Below, piece by piece: positions 30,214-40,568 of a DNA stretch of 64,000 bases (position 1 is its first letter; the number at the start of each line of letters is the position of its first letter). Location: positions 231,462 to 295,461 of the forward strand of contig NW_003314356.1 in the NCBI RefSeq assembly GCF_000143415.4. The letters are read 5' to 3'. The notes under the pieces were generated by a model. That model saw only the letters and a list, made by a program, of their open reading frames with translations, was not told where the DNA came from and searched no databases. The translations under genes and the position numbers were made by a program. Source of the DNA: Selaginella moellendorffii. Taxonomy: Eukaryota > Streptophyta > Lycopodiopsida > Selaginellales > Selaginellaceae.

Positions 30214-31032
30214 CTCATATCTTTTCCTCTATTTGCATCACAAGTGCAAGTGCATTCTCAACAGCGCCGAAGAGTTGACACAATGCAAACCAAGCAAACA
30301 CCCAAGACAGATCCCGTCATCCTCTCTCAAAATCTCGAGTGGCAATTCAATGCCAATGTCAAGCGTTGGACTCGTGCTCATGGCCTCTTCAACTTTGCAG
30401 AACGAATGGCGGGATATCTCATGAATCAAGTGAGCAATGAGAAGGCTCACTTGATGGATCTTGCACCGGCCAGGTTGAACTTGGAGTTGGCAGCAGCTCT
30501 ATGTCTCCCAGCTGAAGGTGAGCGAGTCTCTGCTCAACGCACACAGGCTTTAAGTCATGACATCACTAAAGATCCCGGGGGCTACAACTCGGCACTTAGT
30601 TTGCAATTCTCCAACGTTAAGGACGAGCTCTACAAGATCTTCAAGTTCCTTGTTCTCAACCTGGAATTCCGGAAGACTACCACAACAATGAGCAGATCCA
30701 TGGCCTTCATCTACGAGGATCTTCAAGCTAGGAAGAAAGTGGATTTAGTAGGATACGTGATCCCTAAGTTTTGCAAGGAACTTAAGAAGGTGACAGCAGA
30801 TCTCAAAGCGGGGAGATGTGTGAAGACACTGGTACTACCGTATGTCCGAGCCATCATCACACATAGGAGTCAAGCCATGGTGATCTACAATCCACCACCT
30901 TTGCCTCCACAGAATGCAGCCATGAAAAGTTCAAAGCACCAAGCTGAAGACAACTTGATGAACACCGAGAAGAAAAAGGTCCAGCGAAAGGCAGCAGCAA
31001 CTCCACGAAGAAAGACATGGGGACAAGGCTGA

Positions 31033-31437
31033 AGAAACATTGTGCCACCACAAATTGACAGTGACGACAGTGATGTGCAAACAATCCAGCACAAGGTGTT
31101 GACATGACAACAACCAACGAGAACCTCTAGCTCCAAAAAAACATGGCAACAAAGTTTAGCACCTACTCAGGCATCAACGAAGAGCTTGCAGCCTCCAACC
31201 TCACCACAGCCAGATTTGCCACCATCCCCACTGCACGAACCGGCACCACCTCCATCTCCAATGACAACAATTCTGGTGGACAATCATTTTCCGTAGACAC
31301 AAGATATTCTTGAAAATCCTGAGACAGTTACAATTCCACCATCGGTTGTGCAAGGGCACATCGCTCTTCATGAGCCACCTGTGCAGCAGAAGCAGTCCGC
31401 CAAGCAACACCAGCCTCAGCAGCAGCAGCCTCCACTG
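31033..31437 (+). pseudogene. Pro/Gln-rich continuation of the 3' ORF, cut by an LTR
   Basis: Past the TGA at 31,030 the same frame goes on for 135 codons with only two more stops (TGA near 31,105, TAG near 31,298). It reads NIVPPQIDSDDSDVQT, then Pro/Ser/Gln-rich segments ending KQSAKQHQPQQQQPP. The LTR start at 31,438 interrupts it. The three stops fit single CGA or CAG changes. The far side of this coding sequence is not in the window. Confidence 0.5.
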
Positions 31438-33117
31438 TGTGAGACACAAAATCCCTAGGCCCCAAAGTGGAGCCGGAAAGGGTGCCACGTGGTAGTGGCC
31501 GAAGCAAAAGCCAAACGAGCATAACACGTTTGGACTAAAAGCTTCGACTTGGAAGGTTGAGAGTGGGAGTGGAACTCCCAACAAAGTGCTCGAAGAGCAA
31601 GCACGAGGCAACCAATAGGTAAGGCTCCAAAAAGGGACCCAAAAAGGACCAACACATGACACGTGGAAGTGTCTGAGATGGAGTCCGAGGCAAACCTAAG
31701 TTCGAGTCCGAGATGGACCCGAAGTGGAGTCCAATATGGAGTCCGACATGGATTCCGAAGTGGAGTCCGAGATGGAGTCTGATATGGAGTCCGAGATGGA
31801 CCCAAAGTGGAGTCCGATATGGAGTCCGAGATGGACCCGAAGTGGAGTCCGATATGGAGTCCAAGATGGACCCAAAGTGGAGTCCGATATGGAGTCCGAG
31901 ATGGAGTCCGAGATGGACCTGAAGTGGATTCCGATATGGAGTCCGAGATGGAGTCCGAGATGGACCTGAGATGGAGTCCGAGATGGACCCGAGATGGAGT
32001 CCGAGATGGAGTCCGAGATGGAACCGAGACCGGGACCGAGACTGAGACCAAGACCGAGACCGAGACCGAGTCCGAGTCCGAGTCCGAGTCCGAGTCCGAG
32101 TCCGAATACTAATACAGGCAGTAGGGTGAAAGCCCAAAGCATTCGTCTCCCAGACCCTAGGGGGTTTGGTGAGCTCCAAAAGTATAGTAGGGGGGAGGAC
32201 TGCAGTGGAGCTAGTTTGGCCAGGAAAGGCCAGTTTGGCCCAGGAAGGCTGGACCCAGTGTGGGTGATGAGCTGCCCACTGGGAAGTCCAAGACTAGAGT
32301 GAACACGGACCGACAAGCGGGGTAGCTTGGTGAAGTGTTCAAGAGCCGGCTCTAGTTCCCCCGGGAGATCGACTGGCCGATGCTCCCAGTCCAAGTGTGG
32401 GTGGCACTACCTACTTGGATACCTGTCATCGCTCAATGGAACCTCGCTCTAAGCCCATGGCTAGAGCACCTAAAGGCGGAAGGCGGGGAGAGTACCCAGG
32501 TGGCTCGCGTAAGGCCACAGTGTTTCGAAATGTTGTCCCAAAGGCCCAGACTGTGGAAAGGAAGAGGAGCAGTCCTCTGGGGTAGTGACCAAGGACACAG
32601 TCGTGTGGTGAGGAAGTCCCAGAGGACCGTGGGACTTAGTGGTCGGGCTTGTGGGCCTCGATCAAGTCGCAGTGTCGGCAAACACGGCCAGGGGCAGAAA
32701 GGGACTTAGTGGGGACTGGCAGAGGGATATTGGGGAAGGCTATTCCCCTTGTCGGTGGGCATCCTAAGGATGCTTAGGAGTGGATCTGAGATGACCACTC
32801 ACAGATGGTTTGCCTAGTCTTGGAGAGCCAAGACTGTGATGCAAGTGGTATTGGACTACCAGTGTGGCAAAGGTGATTGGGCATGGCCTTAGCGTAATAG
32901 GTTGCCATGTCGGTGGTACCTTTGAGTGTCGGTCGTGGGATTGGACATGTGGAGCACTTGGACCAAGTGCAAATGTTGAGTGGCATGGATGCCATTCTCG
33001 GGGCTAGCAAGTCCCAAGTCCTGGATTGGACTTATGGAGGTTGTGAATGAGACTCCTCCAAGTGGTCAGAGGTGTGGTTAAGTGACTAAAGTAGAATGGA
33101 AAATTTAGTCGCTTACA
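31438..33117 (+). repeat. LTR A5, complete (1,680 bp)
   Basis: Begins TGTGAGACAC and ends GCTTACA (TG...CA), directly followed by a primer-binding site. The GA-rich minisatellite lies at about 31,676-32,105. Conserved stem-loops occur at AGTCTTGG..CCAAGACT and GCACTTGG..CCAAGTGC. Confidence 0.88.
31676..32105. repeat. GA-rich LTR minisatellite (A5)
   Basis: 12-bp units of the type ATGGAGTCCGAG, with variants ATGGACCCGAAG and GATATGGAGTCC, pass into 6-bp units GAGACC and then GAGTCC. Units are multiples of three and lack stops, so all frames stay open on both strands. The long frames here (for example 232 codons on the minus strand) are not genes. Confidence 0.9.
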
Positions 33118-33120
33118 ATT

Positions 33121-33134
33121 TGGTATCGGAGCTG
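33121..33134 (+). other. Primer-binding site, initiator tRNA-Met type
   Basis: TGGTATCGGAGCTG, three bases after the LTR, differs by one base in the first 12 from the common plant TGGTATCAGAGC site. Same site at 40572, 47146, 54799 and 60482. Confidence 0.85.
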
Positions 33135-36100
33135 TTCCTTAGTCCGACTTTTATTGGTGCTCAAGTATATCACCATTGATATTGGCATTGGAAGGTCCTA
33201 GGAGTGGGTTTATCCTTGAGGAGTAGCATGCTGAGAGGACATGGCTCTCCACTCAAGTTCATACGTGACTTGGGTGCAATATGGTGGATAGAAAAGGGCC
33301 AATAATGGAACGACTTTGGGATCTTGGGAACAATATAAGGTCTCCTCAAAGAGCTGAGGATGTGATCCAAATGAGCATTTGACGCAGCAAACGGGCTAAC
33401 GTAGTTGTGATAAACAACTATAATTGGGATCACGGGAAAGATGTAGACTCCAAAACAATAAAGGAGTCACTAGATTATCCTCATATAGTTGAGGTTGGTG
33501 CTCATGAATGTGAGACCAGAGGTAATGACCGTGGAAGGTCAAATACGGAAGAGGACTCAAGTCCTTGAAATGGTAGCCGGAGCTACCTTTAATAAATGCT
33601 GGAACAACCCAAGGAGTTGGGGGGTGTACTTAGAGATGAGTTGGTATTCTCATCACATGGACAAGTAGTTCTAAGGGGCAAAGGTTGCCCTCAGAGAACA
33701 AAATCAAGTGTCAGAGTAACATTTGTGAAAATAGTCCTTTTGAGTAGGACAGGAATGCAATAAGTGTATTCCAGTGAGCTAGTGCCTCACAAGTAGGACC
33801 TTACAGATCTGTGGATTAACCAAGTCCAAAACTGCTGGATGACTCAAGTAGAGTCAAGGGATGGTCCTAAAAGGACTGATAGAAGCATTGGGACTGAGGT
33901 GTGTTGTACCCCACGAAGGATGGGGGGGGATCATAGGATCCAAGGATGAGAACAGAGGGTATCTCATCGATGGCAAAATGTGCCATGCTAAAGTCGTGGG
34001 AAAGGTGTTCCCAAAAAGAAAACAACTTTGACACAAAGTTGTGTGTGACCTCTATGGTGCAGTGCTAACGGATGGTTGGCATGAGAAAGAGTGGTATTGG
34101 TCTTGACAAAGACTTAGACACAAAGAAGAAGTGTCATAGAGGTAGGCTCGTGGAGCTGATGGTGTGGAGACACCAAATGTGCCAAGGTGTGATACCTTGA
34201 GGCTATGTTGGTGGGTTCATGAGAACCCCTTGCCAAAGGAATCCCAATAGAAATGGGAATGGCATAGCCTAAGCTACAGAGCATGCAGTTGGAGTGTGGT
34301 GACCCAGATAATGATGGAGGTGTGGAAGCACCAGCAATGAGTTGTAGGACTTGACAACTATGAGGCAACTAAGCAAGAGGTGCAAAATAATTGGTTAAAC
34401 GGGTAGAAGGTAGCTACCCAAGCCTTCTTAATGGCATAGGGAAGTGAATATACCCTTACGGGGGATAAGTTATTTATGTTGCGATATAGTAAGTCAATGT
34501 CATAAAAGGAAATACTCATTGTCAAGGAAGCCGTCATTGGGACACCCAAACACTCTAGAACACCAGGAGGTGGGGTTTGATGTCGCAAGGGCAGTAGATA
34601 AGGCCCAAGGGACTAAGTCCCTAGCGAATGATGGATAGTAGGTGCTATTCAAATGTCTAAGGTGGGGGAGACAGGAGAAGACTGTCTACTCGAATTGGAC
34701 AAAGCCAAAAATGGAATTTTGGCAAGGCTAGCAATGGGCATGCAAAGGCCCGTAAGCAACAACGTAATCCCGGTGTGTGGGATTATAGGGTGAGCATACC
34801 TGGATTGAGGAACCACTCCCTAGGCTATCGGGTAGGTTCATCCCTAAGAATACTTGCTAAGGCATGATAGAAAGTGCAAAGCTATCCTCCTGGTCTGGAG
34901 GAGAATGACCGAAGGAAAGGTGTGAAGCCAAAAGAAAGAAGTAAGGGGATAGAACCGAACCATAGGAATCGAAAGGCATAACCAAGGTTGATTATGCCAG
35001 CTGGGAGTGGAAAATCAAGTGGGGGCTCGAGGGTGTTGCTGCTAGCAACCATGATGCCATGGAGAGTCTAAAATATGGAATTGTCCATGTTAGACTATAT
35101 GGTAATTGGAAAGCTTGAAAAAACGGAGGCCTTAGCAAGCTAAGGGACAAAGTTCCTTCAAAGTTCCCAAAGAGGATTTTAGGTAGCTTAGTACCTAGAA
35201 AGGCCAAGCGTAAATGGTTCAAGGAACGCGCGAAATCAGAGTGGCGCAGCAGAAGCGTGGTCTTGAAGCTTGCCATGAGGCAAGGCTATCAAGGTTAGGG
35301 AAGTAGTTCCCGAGTGTTCAAAGAGAGGGCTTTGAACGAAAGTCGATGATCAAGGGCTTTCACGCTTATGCAGGAACCATGTTACAGTGGTCGGAGGACT
35401 TGCCAAAACGAGATTGGCAAGTCAGGGGAACAAATACCCTAGTTGAAGGTGATAACTTCAAAAAGGGTGGGCCATGAGGCCAAACATGAAGGAGTCCATG
35501 CATGATCACAGGCTTGTCAAGTGAGAGGACTTGGCAGAGGGGAGGAACTAGGTTCCTAAGCTGTGATCTATGGTGCGCTTTGAGTATAAGTTGGTACACC
35601 GGTGTGGGGAGTCACGCTAGGCATCCTAGGTGATGCCATCCGTAGATGCATATACGGAGGTTGGGTTCGAGTCCCGACCCTCTAGTGCTTGGGTTCGAGT
35701 CCCAAATCACTAGGGCGTGGTGATGGTTTGGAATATGAGGACACTCATATTTCGGTGGTCATGGACTCTCAGTGTGGAGACTGGTTTGGGCACACCGCCA
35801 AGCGAGGGATGCCTCGGAGTCGTGATGCACAGTTAGATTGCTTAGTGTGAAAGCTCGGCATATCTAACTTGAACGCTTTGGTGCAAGTGGCACCAACGAC
35901 GTGGTGAGTGAGATGGGGACACTTAATCTCAGTTGCTATGAACCTTTGGCCGTAAGGGCTGGCTTGGGTGCACCGCGAAGTGTGGGGGATGCCCCCGGGG
36001 TTATAGTCAACAATTTGAAGGTCTAGAAGACCAAGTACTTCTTGGCAACTCTGTTAAGGTGCCAAGGTGAGATCACTAGGTGATCGTATGGCCAAATAAG

Positions 36101-37165
36101 GACAAGGTCCTTGGTTGGCTAAGGAATGAAGTTCTTGGTTCAAAATGTTGAAATTGAACTGTTTAAGGTGGTGTGGCTTGGTCATGATGACCAAGTGGGA
36201 AGAGCACCTAAGGGAAATAAACTATGTCCATGCGATGGCATAGTGAGTCCAAGGAAAGTAGTCTCTATAAGAGACCCATGGGAGGGTCACGAAGTTGGGC
36301 CGTGGATAGAGCCCATAGCAGAAGATGCTAAAAAGACGTACTAGGGGTGAACATCCTCCGGACTTAGCAAAGAAGAGTCTTTGCTATGGAACCGAAAGGA
36401 TACCTAAAAAATGGAGGTAGCGATCCTATGTTGCTGGGTGCAACAATCAAGGATAGGAGCAAAGGACTAGTGGCCAAGTTTGGGCCATGAAATTTAATGG
36501 AAGGGATCCAAATGGCAAAGTTAGCCAAGGAACGCTAATGTGTTTGATGCTAACGACTTGTGGGAAAGGAAGTGGACTTCCAAGGATGGATTCCTAAGTG
36601 CTCTAATTTGGCAAAGTAAAAGCTCACGGTGAGGGAGCGGCAAAGTAGCCAAAAGATAGGGCCATGGACAGCCCTAGCACACAATATGATGACTGGAACT
36701 CAGTGCCCCAAGGTGGCATGAAATCGAACAGAGGATGATGGTGCCCTCAAGTGGAGAACTTCCTAGGATGAGGAAGTGGAGTTGCACAATATGTGCAATG
36801 CAAGGTGTCGGAGACACCTAGGAAGTTGACTTCGAGAAGTCAGAATTAAAAGTTCCAAACTGCAAGGGTTATAGTGCTGGAAAGTGAGACCACTTGAGAA
36901 CGAGTAGTGGGATCGAGTTAGAGAAGGTGTCTCTAACAGGTTTAGTGAGAACTAAACCAATAAAAAGAGAGAACCACCACAAGTGGTCAAATGAGCCTCT
37001 AAGTTGGAGAGGCTATGCTCCTTAGAGGATGGACAAGGCATGGTGATCCTTTGGTGTCAAACCATAGACAGATATTGACTGGGTGCCAAGGATGGAAATG
37101 GTAACACATGCGGGTGTTACTTTATGAAAGGGTTTACTGTTTGATGAGGACATCGAACTTCGTCT

Positions 37166-37179
37166 ATGGGTGGTGGAGT
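37166..37179 (+). other. Polypurine tract before the 3' LTR
   Basis: 'atgggtggtggagt' directly precedes TGTGAG, as it does at 44,714, 51,288 and 58,949. Confidence 0.6.
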
Positions 37180-38163
37180 TGTGAGACACAAAATCCCTAG
37201 GCCCCAAAATGGAGCCGGAAAGGGTGCCATGTGGTAGTGGCCAAAGCGAAAGCCAAACGAGCATAACACGTTTGGACTAAAAGCTTCGACTTGGAAGGTC
37301 GAGAGCGGGAGTGGAACTCCCAACAAAGTGCTCGAAGAGCAAGCACGAGGCAACCAATAAGTAAGGCTCCAAAAAGGGACCCAAAAAGGACCAACACATG
37401 ACACGTGGAAGTGTCTGAAATGGAGTCTGAGGCAGACCCAAGTTGGAGTCCGAGATGGACCCGAAGTGGAGTCAATTATGGATTCCGAAGTGGAGTCCGA
37501 GATGGAGTCTAATATGGAGTCCGAGATGGACCCAAAGTGGAGTCCGATATGGAGTCCGAGATGGACCCGAAGTGGAGTCCGATATGGAGTCTGATATGGA
37601 GTCCAAGATGGACCCAAAGTGGAGTCCGATATGGAGTCTGATATGGAGTCCAAGATGGACCCAAAGTGGAGTCCGATATGGAGTCCAAGATGGAGTCCGA
37701 GATGGACCCGAGCTGGAGTCCGATATGGAGTCCGAGATGGAGTCCGAGATGGACCCGAGATGGAGTTCGAGATGGACCCGAGATGGAGTCCGAGATGGAA
37801 CCGAGACCGGGACCGAGACCAAGACCGAGACCGAGACCGAGACCGAGTCCGAATTCGGGACCGAGACCGAGTCCGAGTCCGAGTCCGAGTCCGAGTCCGA
37901 GTCCGAGTCCGAGTCCGAATACTAATATAGGCAGTAGGGTGAAAGCCCAAAGCGTTCGTCTCCCAAACCCTGGGGGGTTTGGTGAGCTCCAAAAGTATAG
38001 TAGGGGGGAGGACTGCAGTGGAGCCAGTTTGGCCAGGAAAGGCCAGTTTGGCCCAGGAAGGCCGGACCCAGTATGGGTGATGAGCTGCCCACTGGGAAGT
38101 CCAAGACTAGAGTGAACACGGACCGACAAGCGGGGTAGCTTGGTGAAGTGTTCAAGAGCCGGC
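37180..38163 (+). repeat. LTR A3, truncated at 984 bp
   Basis: Starts TGTGAGACAC, has a minisatellite at about 37,420-37,925, and stops at 'caagagccggc' where the next TGTGAG begins. About 700 bp of the LTR are missing. Confidence 0.85.
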
Positions 38164-38238
38164 TGTGAGACACAAAATCCCTAGGCCCCAAAGTAGAGCC
38201 GGAAAGGGCGCCATGTGGTAGTGGCCGAAGCGAGAGCC
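38164..38238 (+). repeat. 75-bp LTR start joined to a LINE fragment
   Basis: Identical in its 75 bases to the start of the LTR at 58,950, and different at about five positions from the LTR at 38,789 that follows the LINE fragment. It is therefore not a simple target duplication. Confidence 0.8.
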
Positions 38239-38788
38239 CTATGACACATTAGGTGCAGAGGACGACACGGCTGGGGGATTCAGGTCCGGTGGGACACGAC
38301 CGGGGCGGAGGTAGGAGTCCCCATGTGGGAGGCACTTGGACATGCTCGATGGGCAATATGGCGAGCGACGGGAGTCCAGGCCCTTTGGGAAGCACGCAAC
38401 CGGGCACACTTCGAAGGGACACAGGTCAGAGTATCACAGGTACTGGCAGAGTGGTGGAGACTTACACTGGCGGCAATACGGCTTCACCATGCTATCCTCC
38501 GGGACAGGGGGAAGCTCGTGAGGCTCGAGGAGTGGCAAAAAGCATGGCTGCCATGTTTTGGTAGAGGAGATCACAAGGAGGTTCGTTGGAGATGGCGCCC
38601 CCCGGAGTCGATCTTGCGATCAGCACGAAGGGGGGACGTGGATCTGGATGACATACGACGGAGACGACCGCAGCCGCTTCTACTGCAGGCCTAGTCTCAC
38701 TTTAGATGAGGGAGATCACCACTAGGTAGCATGAGCTTTGGGCAGCATGCCCAATTTTTGTATTAGTCCCTATGGGACATTGGGGAAT
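38239..38788 (+). mobile_element. LINE 3' fragment (copy 1)
   Basis: Open frame 38,323-38,694 reads MWEALGHARWAIWRATGVQA and WWRLTLAAIRLHHAILRDRG, homologous to residues about 1,015-1,146 of the LINE ORF at 26,651. It is followed by a 3' UTR with the same terminal stem-loop. A 5'-truncated insertion of a related LINE subfamily. Confidence 0.88.
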
Positions 38789-40568
38789 TGTGAGACACAA
38801 AATCCCTAGGCCCCAAAGTGGAGCCGGAAGGGCGCCACATGGTAGTGGCCGAAGCAAGAGCCAAACGAGCGTAACACGTTTGAACCAAAAGCTCCGACTT
38901 GAAAAGTCAAGAGCGGGAGTGGAACTCCCAACGAAGTGCTCGAGGAACGAGCACGAAGCGAGCAAAAGGCGAGGCTCCAAAAAGGGACCCAAAAGGACCA
39001 ACACATGACACGTGGGAGTGTCCGAGATGGACTCGAGTTGGAGTCCGAGATGGACTCAAGTTGGAGTCCGAAGTGGAGTCCGAGATGGACCCGAGTTGGA
39101 GTCCGAAGTGGAGTCCGAGATGGACTCGAGTTGGAGTCCGAAGTGGAGTCCGAGATGGACCCGAGTTGGAGTCCGAAGTGGAGTCCGAGATGGACCCGAG
39201 ATGGAGTCCGAGATGGAGTCCGAAGTGGAGTCCGAGGTGGACCCGAGATGGACCCGAGTTGGAGTCCGAAGTGGAGTCCGAGATGGACCCGAGATGGAGT
39301 CCAAAATGGAGTCCGAGATGGAGTCCGAGATGGACCCGAGATGGAGTCCGAGATGGACCCGAGATGGACCCAAGATGGAGTCCGAGATGGAGTCCGAGAT
39401 GGAGTCCGAAGTCGAGACCGAGACCGGGACCGAGACCGGGACCGAGACCGAGACCGAGATCGGGACCGAGACCGAGACCGAGGCCGAGGCCGAGACCGAG
39501 CCCGAGCCCGAGTCCGAGTCCGAATCCGAGTCTGAGTCCGAGTCCGAGTCCGAGTCCGAGTCCGGAGCCTGAGAGGGTGAAAGCCCAAAGCGTTCGTCTC
39601 CCAGACCCTGGGGGGTTTGGTGAGCTCCAAAAGTATAGTAGGGGGAGGACTGCAGTGGAGCCAGTTTGGCCAGGAAAGGCCAGTTTGGCCCAGGAAGGCC
39701 GGACCCAGTGTTGGGTGATGAGCTGCCCACTGGGAAGTCCAAGACTAGAGTGAACATGGACCGACAAGTGGGGTAGCTTGGTGAAGTGTTCAAGAGCCGG
39801 CTCTAGTTCCCCCGGGAGATCGACTGGCCGATGCTCCCAGTCCAAGTGTGGGTGGCACTACCTACTTGGACACCTGTCGTGGCTCAACGGAACCTCGCTC
39901 TAAGCCCATGGCTAGAGCACCTAAAGGCGAAAGGCGAGGAGAGTACCCAGGTGGCTCGCGTAAGGCCACGGTGTTCCGAAATGTTGTCCCGAAGGCCTAG
40001 ACTGTGGAAAGGAAGAGGAACAGTCCTCTGGGGTAGTGACCAAGGACACAGTCGTGTGGTGGGGAAGTCCCAGAGGACCGTGGGACTTAGTGGTCGGGCC
40101 TGTGGGTCTTGATCCAGTGGCAGTGTTGGCAAACACGGCCAGGGGCAGAAAGGGACTTAGTGGGGACTGACAGAGGGATATTGGGGAAGGCTATTCCCCT
40201 TGTCGGTGGGCATCCTAAGGATGCTAAGGAGTGGATCTGAGACGACCACTCACGGATGGTTTGCCTAGTCTTGGAGAGCCAAGACTGTGATGCAAGTGGT
40301 ATTGGACTACCAATGTGGCAAAGGTGATTGGGCATGGCCTTAGTGTAACGGGCTGCTATGTCGGTGGTACCTTTGAGTGTCGGTCATGGGATCGGACACG
40401 TGGAGCACTTGGACCAAGTGCAAATGTTGAGTGGCATGGATGCCATTCTCGGGGCTAGCAAGTCCCAAGTCCTGGATTGGACTTATGGAGGTGGTGAATG
40501 AGACTCCTCCAAGTTGTCAGAGGTGTGGTTAAGTGACTAAAGTAGAATGGAAAATTTAGTCGCTTACA
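38789..40568 (+). repeat. LTR B1, complete (1,780 bp)
   Basis: TGTGAG start directly after the LINE 3' end; ends TTACA before the PBS. Minisatellite about 39,030-39,570, with a dominant 12-mer alternation of GAAGTG and GAGATG and a terminal GAGACC to GAGTCC hexamer block. Confidence 0.88.
39030..39570. repeat. GA-rich LTR minisatellite (B1)
   Basis: Longest version of the array; open frames on both strands (up to 312 codons) encode only repeats such as ESEMDPRWSPRW or SRTPLRTPTRVH. Confidence 0.9.

Larger units (their letters stand above)
26385..31032 (+). pseudogene. Extra 3' ORF of the gypsy element, split by the LINE
   Basis: The left part (26,385-26,603; MCWNIIKLEWQASLEITS, then a Lys-rich stretch) and right part (30,214-31,032) are in the same frame. 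Taking out the LINE and one target copy makes one frame of about 345 codons. The right part could also start at the ATG on 30,283. It is helical, with AERMAGYLMNQVSNEKAHLM, VDLVGYVIPKFCKELKKVTA and KTLVLPYVRAIITHRSQAMV, then a basic end. I do not recognise a family. Position after integrase matches the env-like or ORF3 slot of Tat/Athila elements, but no signal peptide or membrane segment is evident, so env is unlikely. It may also be a separate gene next to the element. Confidence 0.5.
20373..31437 (+). mobile_element. Decayed Ty3/gypsy retrotransposon, interrupted by a LINE
   Basis: AT-rich element with gag, protease, RT, RNase H and integrase in the Ty3/gypsy order, followed by an extra ORF. 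Every part has stops or frameshifts. Neither LTR is recognised; the 5' part may be the AT-rich block left of the 13.6 kb element (5.4-6.8 kb), and the 3' end is hidden by the LTR insertion at 31,438. From 20,373 to 21,970 the sequence reads as a broken, Glu/Arg-rich gag leader without domains. An extra ORF after integrase points to the Tat/Athila side of the family, but this is inference. Confidence 0.75.
33118..37179 (+). other. Internal region of element A, non-coding
   Basis: No frame resembles gag or pol; the longest are under 100 codons and are not kept between copies. It is packed with short perfect stem-loops (for example TAGTTGT..ACAACTA at 33402-33420). Two T-arm-like words GGTTCGAGTCC lie at 35664 and 35692. 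The 3' end has a G-rich purine tract (gggtggtggag) next to the LTR. Confidence 0.75.
31438..38163 (+). mobile_element. Non-coding LTR retrotransposon A (LARD-like)
   Basis: LTR, PBS, 4.06 kb internal region without gag or pol, purine tract, then a second LTR cut short at 38,163. It is inserted into the 3' ORF of the gypsy element. With no coding capacity it must rely on proteins from another element. Its LTR is much shorter than that of cereal LARDs but the plan is the same. Confidence 0.8.

Noticed and set aside
32990-33000. The 'tggcatggatgcca' word in the LTRs as a member of the palindrome family of the 13.6 kb element
   Set aside because: It is shorter, lacks the GGCRTGNGNNCNCAYGCC core and belongs to the hairpins of the LTR family.
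36126-36344. A 72-codon ORF (MKFLVQNVEIELFKVVWLG) in the LTR-element interior, also at 43,582
   Set aside because: The start codon is lost in the copy near 50,157 and the frame is not kept in subfamily C, so there is no sign of selection for a protein.
38164-38863. A simple 75-bp target-site duplication of the LINE fragment
   Set aside because: The two 75-bp LTR starts differ at several positions including a one-base gap, and the length would be atypical.
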